Source of the DNA: Dissulfurirhabdus thermomarina
Lineage (GTDB): Bacteria; Desulfobacterota; Dissulfuribacteria; Dissulfuribacterales; Dissulfurirhabdaceae
Direction of reading: 5' to 3'
DNA: 64,000 nucleotides
NCBI RefSeq assembly: GCF_012979235.1
Contig: NZ_JAATWC010000001.1
Span: forward strand, 649,504-713,503
The position numbers and the translations under genes are program-made. How positions within the stretch are numbered: position 1 is the first letter of the stretch; every line of letters starts with the position of its first letter. Of the stretch, positions 9,501 to 16,699 are shown in pieces. The notes under the pieces are model-generated. The model was not told the origin of the DNA. It searched no databases and saw only the letters and a program-made list of their open reading frames with translations.

Positions 9501-10013
9501 CCGGCGGACCGGGTGCACGAGATGGAGTTCCTCCTGCCGGCGGGCCTGCTCTCCCCCGGGGGGCTCGCCCGGGCGCTTTCGGGCCCCGGCGGCCCGGGGG
9601 TGCCGGCGGATCTCGCCGGCACGGTGGCGGGGCTCGGTTTCGCCCGGGCCGGGGGCTGGCTCCGGGGGACCGCGGACCTGGTCTTCCGCTGGGGCGGGCG
9701 GTATCACCTCCTCGACTGGAAGTCCAACGACCTCGGCCCCACCGGGGCCCACTACGCCCCGGCGGCGCTGGCCGCCGCCATGGAGGAGGGCGGCTACCAC
9801 CTCCAGTACCTCCTCTACACCGCGGCCCTCCACCGGCACCTGGCCGCCCGGTTGCCCGGCTACGACTACGAGCGTGCATTCGGCGGAGTCTTCTACGTCT
9901 TCCTGCGGGGCGTGGAGCGGGACGGCGAGGCGGGGATCTTCCGGGCCCGGCCGGACCGGGGCCTCGTGGAGCGGCTGGCCGGCTACATCGAGCGGGGAGG
10001 GGAGGCGGGATGA
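6510..10013 (+). CDS. recB: Exodeoxyribonuclease V subunit beta (RecB)
   Basis: RecB is the 3'-5' helicase and nuclease subunit of RecBCD. In 1167 residues it has the UvrD-type Walker A motif ASAGTGKT (21-28), Walker B VDEFQDTD with D385/E386, and late helicase motifs (ILTIHRAKGLEFPVVF, then FYVAVTRA). The C-terminal RecB nuclease domain has the LDWKSND motif with D1069 and K1071, preceded by GTADLVF. All catalytic elements seem intact. I use the ATG at 6510 because the homology begins there. The open frame upstream is repeat DNA. It overlaps recD by 4 bases. Confidence 0.94.
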   Translation: MRRPEFDPFAPLEPGLHLVEASAGTGKTYTLVALFLRLLLETGLPVGEILLVTFTEAATAELRGRLRARLAEARRAFETGEAGEDRILAGLLERSPDRAAALDRLRAAWADLDMAAVTTIHGFCHWALQEFAFECGMDFEAEVTSEEAPLLDEVVEDFWRRHVQPEPAILHQYLAGRGGGLDPAPLRRLALRAAGGAPVRVAVPPDPPEAEMAAAEARLRAAFEAAAAEWRRDGEGACRLLQAAEGLNRNRYRPASVPGWAAQVGAYFAAGAPLVRADTLERFRASTLAGAVKKGGRPPAHPFFDRCEELCRAREAAGACCELRFRGLLGRLVEWVRAEAPRRRAARSLLSFDDLLSRVEGALRGPGGGLLGRRLRERFRAVLVDEFQDTDPLQYAIFRKAFGGGGTRLVLVGDPKQAIYRFRGADIFAYRQAAADAGDRTATLRTNWRAAGGLVQAVNALFARREAPFLFDWINFRPARPRPSPPPGLEAAGDGGAALHLWIAGADCDGAALLEAMAAAVVRLLEAGRAGRARIGERPVGPGDVAVLVATNAQAARMHAFLRRRGVPAVLASRESVFASREAEELYRVLAAAAAPARPDRLKGALATDLLGLTGAELADLPEEGLAEWMDRLARCHDVWRGRGVMAGARALAAEAGVVPRLLRLEDGPRRVTNLFHCLELLHRAESEEDLGPEGLLQWLGARILDPPGGEEAVLRPETEDRALRILTIHRAKGLEFPVVFLPYLPPGPRREEARFPLCHGPGGERVLELRPEHEEAAQAAWEREELAEELRRFYVAVTRAGARCHVAWRPGSRSALDYLLDVPGGEGGEAAARGALEELARASGGAVAWGPLPAPGGECFRPPVCVPAEPSCRSFSRRFPPRRVLSFTSLVAARPAPEGPAWDEPGDGAPEASSPAPGDHVRGFPRGTRAGICLHAVMERADYAAGGAGAAGAVRRTLEEWGFDPGWTPAVCRMLDDVLAAPLDPAVPGLRLRGLAPADRVHEMEFLLPAGLLSPGGLARALSGPGGPGVPADLAGTVAGLGFARAGGWLRGTADLVFRWGGRYHLLDWKSNDLGPTGAHYAPAALAAAMEEGGYHLQYLLYTAALHRHLAARLPGYDYERAFGGVFYVFLRGVERDGEAGIFRARPDRGLVERLAGYIERGGEAG

Positions 10014-11764
10014 CGGACGGGATGCCCAGGGAGCGGGACGGCCGTCCCGACGGGGACCTGGCGGTCCTCTTCGCCCGGTTCGCCGCGGAACGTTCCGGCG
10101 GGGCCCGGGAGGTGGAGCTGGCGGCATGGCTGCTCGGCCGGGCCGTGGCGGCGGGCGACGTCTGCCTGGATCTGCGGGCCGCGGCGGAGGGGGCGGTGGA
10201 CCTTCCGCCCGGGGCCGGGGGGCCGCCGCCGGACCTCGAGACCTGGACCCGGATCCTCGCCCGCTCCCCCGTGGTGGGGGCCCCGGGCGCCGCCTCGCCC
10301 CTGGTGCTCGACGCCGCCGGGCGCCTCTACCTCCACCGTTACTGGCAATACGAGGATCTCCTGGCCCGGCGGCTCCTCGAGCTGGCCGCGGCCCGGGCCG
10401 AGGTGGACGAGGGGCGGCTGGCCGGGGCGCTGACGGACCTCTTCCCGGGAGGCGGGTCGGACCCGGCGCAGCGCCGGGCCGCCGAGGCCGTCGCCCGCCG
10501 CCGGCTGGCCGTGGTCACCGGCGGCCCCGGGACGGGCAAGACCACCACGGCGGTCCGGTCCCTGGCGGCCCTGGCGGCGGCGTGGCCGGGTCCGGGGCCC
10601 GGCCCCCGGGTGGCCCTGGCCGCCCCCACCGGGAAGGCGGCGGCCCGGCTCGGGGAGGCCGCCGCGGCCCTGGCCCGGGAGCTCCCCCCGGAGGGGCGGG
10701 CGGCGCTCCCGGCCGCGGGGATCACCATCCACCGGCTGCTCGGCCCGCTCCCCGGCGGGACCCGCTTCCGCCACGGGCCGGAGCGGCCCCTCCCCCACGA
10801 CGTGGTGGTGGTGGACGAGGCCTCCATGGTGGATCTTCCCCTCATGGCGAAGCTGGCCGCCGCGCTGGGGCCCGGGGCGCGGTTGGTCCTCCTCGGCGAC
10901 CGGGACCAGCTGGCCTCCGTGGAGGCCGGGGCGGTCCTCGCCGACGTCTGCGACGCCGCGGCCGGCCCCCTCTCCGGGGCCGTGGTGGTCCTGGAACGGA
11001 GCCACCGGTTCGAGGCCCGGGGCGGGATCGGCGCCGTGAGCCGGGCGGTCCGCGACGGCGACGGCGACGCCGCGGTGCGGCTCCTGTCCGGGGCGGCCGG
11101 GGAGGCAGCGGTGCTCCGCCCCCTTCCGCCGCCCGGGCGGTTCGAGGCGGCGCTCTTCGACGCGGTGGAGGCGCGGTTCCGGGCGGTGGCGGCGGCCGGG
11201 GGGCCGGGGGAGGCACTGGAGCGGCTTTCGGCCTTCCGGGTCCTCTGCGCCCTCCGCCGGGGGTCCGCCGGGGCCGAGGCGGTGAACGCGCTCGTCGCCC
11301 GGCGGCTCTCGGGCCGGTCCGGCCCGGCCGGCGGCCCCGCGTGGTTTCGTGGGCTCCCGGTGCTGGTCACCCGGAACGACCCGGTCACCGGGCTCTGGAA
11401 CGGCGACGTGGGGGTCTTCTGGCCCGACCCGGAGGCCGGGGGTGAGTTCCGGGTCTTCTTCGAGGGCGGGGAGGGCGGTCTCCGGCGGTTTCCGCCCTCG
11501 CGGCTTCCGGCCCACGAGCCGGCCTTCGCCCTCACCGTCCACAAGAGCCAGGGGTCCGAATTCGACGAGGTGCTCCTGGTCCTCTCCCACGGCCCCTCGG
11601 AGGTCCTCACCCGGGAGCTCCTCTACACCGGGCTCACCCGCGCCCGCCGCCGGGTGGCGGTCTGGTCCGATCCCGGCCTCGTCCGGGCGGCGGCCGCCCG
11701 CCCGACCCGCCGGGCCTCGGGCCTCGCCGACGCCCTCCGCCGGGGGGCGGCCGGCGGGGCGTGA
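10010..11764 (+). CDS. recD: Exodeoxyribonuclease V subunit alpha (RecD)
   Basis: RecD is the 5'-3' helicase of RecBCD. The 584-residue protein has a RecD N-terminal domain, the Walker A segment GGPGTGKT (171-178), a VVVDEASMVDL Walker B motif and the C-terminal UvrD-like motif FALTVHKSQGSEF followed by LLYTGLTRARR. The start ATG overlaps the recB stop as ATGA, with GGGGAGG upstream, which indicates translational coupling. Its length is typical of bacterial RecD1. It is the last gene of the cluster, and a 514-bp spacer with repeats follows. Confidence 0.94.
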   Translation: MTDGMPRERDGRPDGDLAVLFARFAAERSGGAREVELAAWLLGRAVAAGDVCLDLRAAAEGAVDLPPGAGGPPPDLETWTRILARSPVVGAPGAASPLVLDAAGRLYLHRYWQYEDLLARRLLELAAARAEVDEGRLAGALTDLFPGGGSDPAQRRAAEAVARRRLAVVTGGPGTGKTTTAVRSLAALAAAWPGPGPGPRVALAAPTGKAAARLGEAAAALARELPPEGRAALPAAGITIHRLLGPLPGGTRFRHGPERPLPHDVVVVDEASMVDLPLMAKLAAALGPGARLVLLGDRDQLASVEAGAVLADVCDAAAGPLSGAVVVLERSHRFEARGGIGAVSRAVRDGDGDAAVRLLSGAAGEAAVLRPLPPPGRFEAALFDAVEARFRAVAAAGGPGEALERLSAFRVLCALRRGSAGAEAVNALVARRLSGRSGPAGGPAWFRGLPVLVTRNDPVTGLWNGDVGVFWPDPEAGGEFRVFFEGGEGGLRRFPPSRLPAHEPAFALTVHKSQGSEFDEVLLVLSHGPSEVLTRELLYTGLTRARRRVAVWSDPGLVRAAAARPTRRASGLADALRRGAAGGA

Positions 11765-11985
11765 CGGGATTCACGGGGTTTTCGACGTTCCATGTGGATC
11801 GAGCCAAGCTGGCAACCCCTCGATATACCCCGAGTATATTTGTCGTCGCCTCGCATCTGGCCCGTTCTTGAACGTCCATGGATCCGGAAAGCAAGTAGCT
11901 ACCTCGGACGGAAGACGGTCCTCCGGCCCATTGCCGTCCCCCGCCCTCTGTGGCGCTGAAGGCGTCGATGGCGGGGCCGGAAGGA

Positions 11986-12036
11986 GCGCGACGAAACTGT
12001 CCGAGCCCCGCGAAGCGGGGCGAGTTCTCGTCGCGC
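11986..12036. other. Nested inverted repeat (structured element)
   Basis: Outer arms GCGCGACGA (11986-11994) and TCGTCGCGC (12028-12036) are perfect complements. Inside them sits a second hairpin, GCCCCGC-GAA-GCGGGGC (12005-12021). The two-level cruciform-like fold lies in the non-coding spacer. No T-run follows, so a simple terminator is unlikely. Confidence 0.6.
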
Positions 12037-12208
12037 CCGGCCCGCCGAGACGCCGGGGGAACCCCGCCCGCCGCAGGCGAGGGCGGCTCCGTGCTCCCGC
12101 TGCGGCCCCGATCCGCGGCCTGTTTCGTGCGAATTCGGACTCCGGAGAATCGAACCCGCAAGGAACGTCGAGAGCCGATTCACTTCCCCCGGAGATCTTC
12201 CCGGGGGC

Positions 12209-12238
12209 TTGACAGCAGTCAAACCGGTTTGCTAGAGA
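12209..12238 (+). promoter_or_regulatory. Sigma-70-type promoter with palindromic operator candidate
   Basis: An exact TTGACA (12209-12214) is followed after 18 bp by TAGAGA (12233-12238). The spacer contains the 12-bp palindrome CAAACCGGTTTG (12220-12231), well placed for a repressor or activator dimer. A GC hairpin at 12186-12207 lies just upstream. The first cytochrome start is 40 bp downstream of the -10. Confidence 0.5.
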
Positions 12239-12278
12239 TGGAATGAATCGCTATTCAGCCGGGAGGAAGGGGACTTCG

Positions 12279-13064
12279 ATGAGGACAGAAAAGGGCAGGC
12301 ACAAGGTCTTTCTCGCTTTCGTATTCTCACTCGTTCTTCATTTTCCTGTGGCGCAGGCCATGGCCGCCGCGGCGGTCCTCCAGGATGCCGACTGCGTGAA
12401 ATGCCACGACGAGCAGCCGGCCACGGTGGCGGCCAAGGGTGAAAAGCACCGGGCGGTGGGGTGCCGGGGCTGTCACCGGGAGCATCCTCCGAAGGGGGAG
12501 GACACCATCCCCGAGTGTTCCCGGTGCCACAAGGGGAAGGCCCACTTCGAACTCAAGGGGTGCCTTTCCTGCCACCGGGATCCGCACAAGCCCCTCGACA
12601 TCACCTTCGGCGACAACGTCACCGAGGCCTGCGTGACCTGCCACGCCAAGGAGGGGGCGACGCTCCACGGGAACAAGAGCGCCCACAGCGAGCAGGCCTG
12701 CAGCTTCTGCCACGAGAAGCACGGCCAGATCCCGGAGTGTTTCAAGTGCCACGAGGCCCACGTGGAGGGGCAGCAGGTCAAGGACTGCCTCGGCTGCCAC
12801 CCGGCGCACTCGCCCCTGGTGATCCGCTATCCCAACGAGACGCCCACCGCCTACTGCGCGCCGTGCCACGAGGAAGAGGCCGAGCTGCTGAAGAACACCA
12901 AGACCAAGCACGGCCAGTTCACCTGCGCCTTCTGCCACCGGGGGGTCCACCCGGTGGTGCCGCAGTGCGAGACCTGCCACGGGAAGCCCCATCCCCCCGC
13001 GCAGCACAAGATGATCCCGCGGTGCCTCGACTGCCACATGGACCCGCACAACCTGGTCAAGTAA
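12279..13064 (+). CDS. Dodecaheme c-type cytochrome (first of tandem pair)
   Basis: The 261-residue exported protein carries 12 CxxCH haem-binding motifs, about one per 20 residues, so it should act as a periplasmic electron wire or store. An N-terminal signal sequence (hydrophobic FLAFVFSLVLHFPVAQA) directs it through Sec. I choose the ATG at 12279 because GGGAGGAAGG lies just before it. The upstream ATG at 12243 lacks a ribosome-binding site. The motif layout and C-terminal DPHNLVK ending parallel the next gene, so the two arose by duplication. It is the first gene downstream of a TTGACA promoter. Exact partners are unknown. Confidence 0.85.
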   Translation: MRTEKGRHKVFLAFVFSLVLHFPVAQAMAAAAVLQDADCVKCHDEQPATVAAKGEKHRAVGCRGCHREHPPKGEDTIPECSRCHKGKAHFELKGCLSCHRDPHKPLDITFGDNVTEACVTCHAKEGATLHGNKSAHSEQACSFCHEKHGQIPECFKCHEAHVEGQQVKDCLGCHPAHSPLVIRYPNETPTAYCAPCHEEEAELLKNTKTKHGQFTCAFCHRGVHPVVPQCETCHGKPHPPAQHKMIPRCLDCHMDPHNLVK

Positions 13065-13110
13065 CCGAGAACCGGCGCGCGGCGCCGACACGAAGGGAAG
13101 GGAAGAGGGC

Positions 13111-14004
13111 ATGAGACGAGAAATCGGCAAGACGGTCACGGTGGTGTTCTTGGCGGCGGCCGGCCTGGTGCTGGCCGGGACGGGGTGCGTGGAGCAGCAG
13201 CGGGTCGCCCCGGCCCGGCAGGAGGCCGCCGTCCAGGCGAAGGCGAAGGGGGGGAGCCCCTACGACGTGGAAGTCCAGCCCCTGGAGACGGCCGAGTGCG
13301 CCCGGTGCCACATCTCCCAGTTCCGGCGGGTGCAGAAGGAGGGCGGAAAGCACCGGGCCCTCGAGTGCTCGGAGTGCCACGAGCAGTTCCACGCCTACAA
13401 CCCGCGGAAGCGGAACTACGCCGCCATCATGCCGAAGTGCGGCGCCTGCCACGACCAGCCCCACGGGCCGGCGAAGGCGGTGCAGCAGTGCCTTGCGTGT
13501 CACCAGGATCCCCACCGCCCGGTGGCCTCCCTGCCCGATCCCGCCAAGCTGGAGCGGCAGTGCCGGATCTGCCACGAGGCGATACCGAAGGCCATGAAGG
13601 CGGCGCCCAGCGCCCACCGCGACCAGCCCTGCTCCGACTGCCACTCCGACCGCCACGGGCGAAAGCCCGACTGCAGCGAGTGCCACGAGTCCCACAGCCC
13701 CGACGCCAAGCTGGACACCGCCGGGTGCCTCTCCTGCCACCCGGTCCACACCCCGCTCAAGGTCACCTACGGCGCCGACACCCCCAAGGTCATCTGCGCC
13801 GGCTGCCACGAGAAACCCTTCGAGCAACTGAAGGCCAAGGTGACCAAGCACTCCGCCTTCACCTGCGCGAAGTGCCACCCCCGGCACGGGCAGATCAAGC
13901 GGTGCCAGGAGTGCCACGGCGAGACCCCCCACAACCCGTCCATCCACAAGAAGTACCCGAAGTGCGGCAGGTGCCACAACATCGCCCACAACCTGGCCAA
14001 GTAG
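13111..14004 (+). CDS. Dodecaheme c-type cytochrome lipoprotein (second of tandem pair)
   Basis: The 297-residue protein has a signal peptide ending in a lipobox (LAGTGC), so it is probably lipid-anchored. It then has 12 CxxCH motifs. Spacing, the repeated CxxCHxxxH elements and the final IAHNLAK mirror the preceding 12-heme protein, which is soluble. The pair may therefore work as a free and an anchored version of the same electron carrier. The gene starts 46 bp after its neighbour with GGGAAGAGGG before the ATG, so they are probably co-transcribed. A hairpin (14033-14067) follows. Substrate or redox partner cannot be read from sequence. Confidence 0.85.
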   Translation: MRREIGKTVTVVFLAAAGLVLAGTGCVEQQRVAPARQEAAVQAKAKGGSPYDVEVQPLETAECARCHISQFRRVQKEGGKHRALECSECHEQFHAYNPRKRNYAAIMPKCGACHDQPHGPAKAVQQCLACHQDPHRPVASLPDPAKLERQCRICHEAIPKAMKAAPSAHRDQPCSDCHSDRHGRKPDCSECHESHSPDAKLDTAGCLSCHPVHTPLKVTYGADTPKVICAGCHEKPFEQLKAKVTKHSAFTCAKCHPRHGQIKRCQECHGETPHNPSIHKKYPKCGRCHNIAHNLAK

Positions 14005-14032
14005 CCGCTTTTCGGGCGGGCACGGAGACCAC

Positions 14033-14067
14033 GGAGGGCGCGGCCCCGGAGCGGGGCCGCGCCCTCC
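14033..14067. terminator. Strong hairpin between convergent genes
   Basis: The 15-bp arms GGAGGGCGCGGCCCC and GGGGCCGCGCCCTCC pair perfectly around a 5-nt loop. It sits between the 12-heme cytochrome and the convergent NHL gene. No T-run follows on either side. Confidence 0.6.
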
Positions 14068-14094
14068 GCGCGTTCGATGGGGCGGCGTGCCGGG

Positions 14095-15132
14095 CTACCG
14101 GGAGGGGACCGCCTGGAAGTTCGCCTTTTCCTCCTCGGCCCCCTTGGGGGCGGGCGAGGTGGCGCCGGCGGCCGGCTCGGCCGGGGGGTGGACCTCCAGG
14201 ACCTGGACGCGGTGGTTGAAGAGGTCCGCCACCAGGACGCGGCCTTCATCGTCCACCGCCACGTCCGTGGGGAAGTTGAACCACCCGGGTCCCCAGCCCT
14301 TGCCGCCGAACTCGAAGAGGTAGCGGCCGGAGAGGTCGTAGGCGAGGACCGTGTGGCGCATGTAGTCCACCACGTAGATCCGGCCCCGGGCCTCATCCAG
14401 GGCGAGGCCCCTGGGGCGGCTCATCTTGCCGGAGGAGCCGCCCTTCTGGCCGAACGAGAAGAGGAATTCCTCCTTCGCGTCGTACACGTAGACCTTGCTG
14501 GTCTCCTCGCTGAGGAGGTAGAGGCGGCTGGCGCCGTCGATGGCCACGTCGCGCACCAGGACGGGCCGCTCGCCGCTGCCCGGCGGGGTGTCCCTGGGGG
14601 TCAGCCGGTGGAGCAGGCGGCCCTCCGGCGACAGGACCAGGACGCCGACGCTGTTCTGACCGGCCACGTAGAGGCGGCCGTCCCTGGCCACGGCGAGGTG
14701 CTCCGGCAGGAAGGAGGCGGCGTCGGGGAGATCCCGGAGGGGGATTTCCCGCACCGGGAAGAAGGCGGCGTCCAGGACGGCGATCCGTGCCGGGGTCCCG
14801 GGTCCCGCCGGTCCCTGGGCCACGTAGAGCCGCCCGTCGGGCCCCAGGGCGAAGCCGGAGACGTGGTCGAGGCCCCGGCCGGCCCCCACGGAGACCCGCG
14901 GGAAGAAGTTCCGGTCGTAGACCACGACCCGGCCCCGGCTGGCGCTGAGGACGTAGGTTTCCCCCGTGTCCGGGGCGTAGGCCACGCCCCCGGGGAAGCC
15001 GATGGGCGCGCCCGAGTCGTCCACCTTCAGCTCGGCCACGGCCTTCACTGTCACGCCGCCGGCCAGGGCGGGGGGGGCGGAGAGGATCATCATCAAAACC
15101 GTCATGAACTTGGCCATCGCTGCATGCTTCAC
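14095..15132 (-). CDS. Exported NHL-repeat beta-propeller protein
   Basis: The 345-residue protein has a signal peptide (MTVLMMILSAPPALA region). It then has about six NHL-type blades, each with an xGxxYVxD-like strand such as DGRLYVAGQ, SRLYLLSE, RGRIYVVDYMRHTV and EGRVLVADLFNHRV. Such propellers bind proteins or ligands and have no set enzymatic role. The start is a GTG with AGGAGG five bases upstream and a good promoter behind it. It is transcribed divergently from the first OmcS-like gene. NHL genes accompany filament cytochromes elsewhere in this window too, so a role in their assembly or stability is inferred. The C-terminal 30 residues are low-complexity. Confidence 0.8.
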   Translation of the reverse strand: MKHAAMAKFMTVLMMILSAPPALAGGVTVKAVAELKVDDSGAPIGFPGGVAYAPDTGETYVLSASRGRVVVYDRNFFPRVSVGAGRGLDHVSGFALGPDGRLYVAQGPAGPGTPARIAVLDAAFFPVREIPLRDLPDAASFLPEHLAVARDGRLYVAGQNSVGVLVLSPEGRLLHRLTPRDTPPGSGERPVLVRDVAIDGASRLYLLSEETSKVYVYDAKEEFLFSFGQKGGSSGKMSRPRGLALDEARGRIYVVDYMRHTVLAYDLSGRYLFEFGGKGWGPGWFNFPTDVAVDDEGRVLVADLFNHRVQVLEVHPPAEPAAGATSPAPKGAEEEKANFQAVPSR

Positions 15133-15151
15133 GATAACCTCCTGTAATCAA

Positions 15152-15180
15152 AGAATATTTACAACAAGGCCAGCTTTCAA
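15152..15180 (-). promoter_or_regulatory. Promoter for the NHL gene
   Basis: On the minus strand TTGAAA (15180-15175) is separated by 17 bp from TATTCT (15157-15152), a near-consensus vegetative promoter. The GTG start lies about 20 bp beyond. Confidence 0.55.
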
Positions 15181-15266
15181 TTTAGTCAGAATAACGACAC
15201 TATGGGTCGGTTCCGGTCGCCTGGCTGATTTATAGCGCGTTTTGGCGAAAAAGTCGCATCGGATTA

Positions 15267-15293
15267 TTGACATCCGAGCGTATCGGGTATAGA
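15267..15293 (+). promoter_or_regulatory. Candidate promoter for the OmcS-like operon
   Basis: An exact TTGACA (15267-15272) precedes TATAGA (15288-15293) with a short 15-bp spacer. It lies in an AT-rich island (about 15145-15355) in an otherwise GC-rich window. It leaves a leader of roughly 175 nt before the cytochrome start. Confidence 0.4.
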
Positions 15294-15350
15294 AAAAAAG
15301 TAAAGGGCAATAAAGGGAAATTTTGGTTAAATATAAATATATTTGCATTT

Positions 15351-15473
15351 TTTAAGGCTTCGGCCGTCATGAAACGGGACATTCCCGTTCCCCTGGGGGG
15401 AAGCGGGGGTTGGGCCTTCTTGCCATGGGGAGGCGGGGGCCCGAGATCACCACAACAATAAGGAGGTTCTGCG
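15351..15473 (+). other. Structured 5' leader of the OmcS-like operon
   Basis: The leader contains a GGC-TTCG-GCC tetraloop hairpin (15353-15365) and an AACGGGA-CAT-TCCCGTT hairpin (15373-15390). AAGGC near 15351 can pair with GCCTT near 15417. It ends in a strong AAGGAGG ribosome-binding site. I do not see the conserved core of the GEMM riboswitch, so its class is open. Confidence 0.4.
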
Positions 15474-16568
15474 ATGAGGAGTTCGAGAATCGAGTTGTTC
15501 GGAGCGGCGGTGCTCTTCGGGGCGTTTCTGGCGTTCTCCGTCCTGGGTGCCCCCGGGGTCGCCGTGGCCAAGGTCCAGGGGCAGTGCGCCCAGTGTCACA
15601 CCATGCACAACAGCCAGAACGGCCAGAGCATCGTGAGTACCCCCAACGGGGCCCTGATCGCCACGGAAAACGGCTGCATCGGCTGCCATACCGGCACCAA
15701 CACCGGCGCCAACAACATCCCCTACATCCTGTCCACCTCTACGCCCAACTACGGCGCGACCGGCACCACGGGTGACACCCTGGCGGGCGGCAATTTCTAC
15801 TTCGTGGCCACCGCCGGAAACGCCACCGACGCCGCCGGGCACAACGTGGCGGGGCTGGCGGCTTCCGATGCCCAGCTGGGACTGACCCCGCCGGGCGGGC
15901 AGGCCCTTTTGAGCCAGCTCACCTGCGCCGGCGTCAACGGCTGCCACGGCGACCGCACGAAGGCCGACGATTTCACCGCCGTCTCCGGCGCCCACCACGG
16001 CGACGACAGCGTGCTCGACGGTTCCACCGTGGCCCAGAGCTACCGCTTCCTGCTCGGCGTCACCGGCATCGAGGACTCGGACTGGGAGTACCAGCCCACG
16101 GTGACGGCCCACAACCAGTACAACGGGTATGACCGCGCCCAGGAGGCCGACGTCGACAACTCCACCATCAGCGCCCTCTGCGCCAAGTGTCACGGCGATT
16201 TCCACAGCGGCGCCGGCGACCTCGGGCCTTCCGACGACGGGAGCATGCAGTCCGCCTGGATCCGCCATCCCACCGACTTCGACATGGGGAACGTGAAGAA
16301 CAAGGAGTACGGCGCCTACAACGGCGGCAACAGCACCGCGGCGCCCTACAGCGTGGTGGCCCCGGTGGGGAGCGACCTCGACACGGTGCCCGGCGTGCAG
16401 CAGACGGTCTTCGACGAGGCGGACGATGCCATCGTGATGTGCCTGTCGTGCCACCGGGCCCACGCCACCCCCTACGCGGATGCCCTGCGGTGGGACTACA
16501 GCGCCATGGTGGCGGGCAGCGGCGCGGGTAACGTCGGCTGCTTCATCTGCCACACCACCAAGGACTAA
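15474..16568 (+). CDS. OmcS-like extracellular filament cytochrome, hexaheme (paralog 1)
   Basis: The 364-residue secreted c-type cytochrome matches the layout of Geobacter OmcS, whose subunits polymerise into conductive filaments. In order it has CxxCHTMHNS (C38), a second haem site (C68), AGGNFYF, AGHN, a third site, SYRFL, CAKCHGDFH (C236), RHPTDFD, CLSCHRAH (C323) and a last haem motif at the extreme C-terminus (C356) ending TKD. The third site is unusual: C151-x5-C157-H158 in place of CxxCH, giving six haems, as in OmcS. A signal peptide ends near residue 32. AAGGAGG precedes the ATG. It leads a long co-directional gene set. Confidence 0.85.
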   Translation: MRSSRIELFGAAVLFGAFLAFSVLGAPGVAVAKVQGQCAQCHTMHNSQNGQSIVSTPNGALIATENGCIGCHTGTNTGANNIPYILSTSTPNYGATGTTGDTLAGGNFYFVATAGNATDAAGHNVAGLAASDAQLGLTPPGGQALLSQLTCAGVNGCHGDRTKADDFTAVSGAHHGDDSVLDGSTVAQSYRFLLGVTGIEDSDWEYQPTVTAHNQYNGYDRAQEADVDNSTISALCAKCHGDFHSGAGDLGPSDDGSMQSAWIRHPTDFDMGNVKNKEYGAYNGGNSTAAPYSVVAPVGSDLDTVPGVQQTVFDEADDAIVMCLSCHRAHATPYADALRWDYSAMVAGSGAGNVGCFICHTTKD

Positions 16569-16607
16569 GACCTAGTCGACCCAACCCTACCGATCCCTGA
16601 TCCGGCC

Positions 16608-16635
16608 CCCCTCCGCCCCGCCCGGGGCGGAGGGG
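16608..16635. other. GC hairpin between OmcS-like paralogs 1 and 2
   Basis: 13-nt arms CCCCTCCGCCCCG and CGGGGCGGAGGGG flank a 2-nt turn. Without a T-run it may act as a transcript-stabilising or attenuating structure, making paralog 1 more abundant than the downstream genes. Confidence 0.5.
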
Positions 16636-16699
16636 AGGTTCGGGTGGGTATGAGGACATGCACCGGCGGCGGCCGCCGGGCACTGGGGAGCACGGGGTG

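Larger units (their letters stand above)
11765..12278. repeat. Spacer between recD and the cytochrome locus, with repeat copy R3
   Basis: No gene is supported. It holds the GGCCCGTTCTTGAACG block (11859-11886) shared with 2651-2678. It also has a stretch near 11915-11945 resembling 6265-6285, a long nested hairpin (11986-12036), a 7-bp GC hairpin (12186-12207) and a promoter candidate (12209-12238). Confidence 0.6.

Noticed and set aside
6177..10127. Very long open frames antisense to recB, and many others opposite or out of frame with real genes
   Set aside because: In DNA this GC-rich, stop codons are rare in all frames. These products are low-complexity P/R/G/A-rich, have no domains and oppose genes with intact motifs.
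12120..12180. tRNA-like fragment on the minus strand (GGGTTCGATTC resembling a T-loop)
   Set aside because: The flanking bases do not form a T-stem or acceptor stem, and no anticodon arm is present at the right distance.
11765..12278. Small open frames between recD and the first cytochrome as genes
   Set aside because: They lack ribosome-binding sites and overlap repeat blocks and hairpins shared with other spacers.
15300..15473. GEMM (cyclic-dinucleotide) riboswitch before the OmcS-like operon
   Set aside because: The conserved GEMM core sequences are not visible. Only generic hairpins are seen, so the region is reported as an unclassified structured leader.
16658..16699. Upstream ATG as the start of OmcS-like paralog 2
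   Set aside because: Its only ribosome-binding-like sequence is 2 bp away, and it would put an Arg/Pro-rich stretch before a normal signal peptide.
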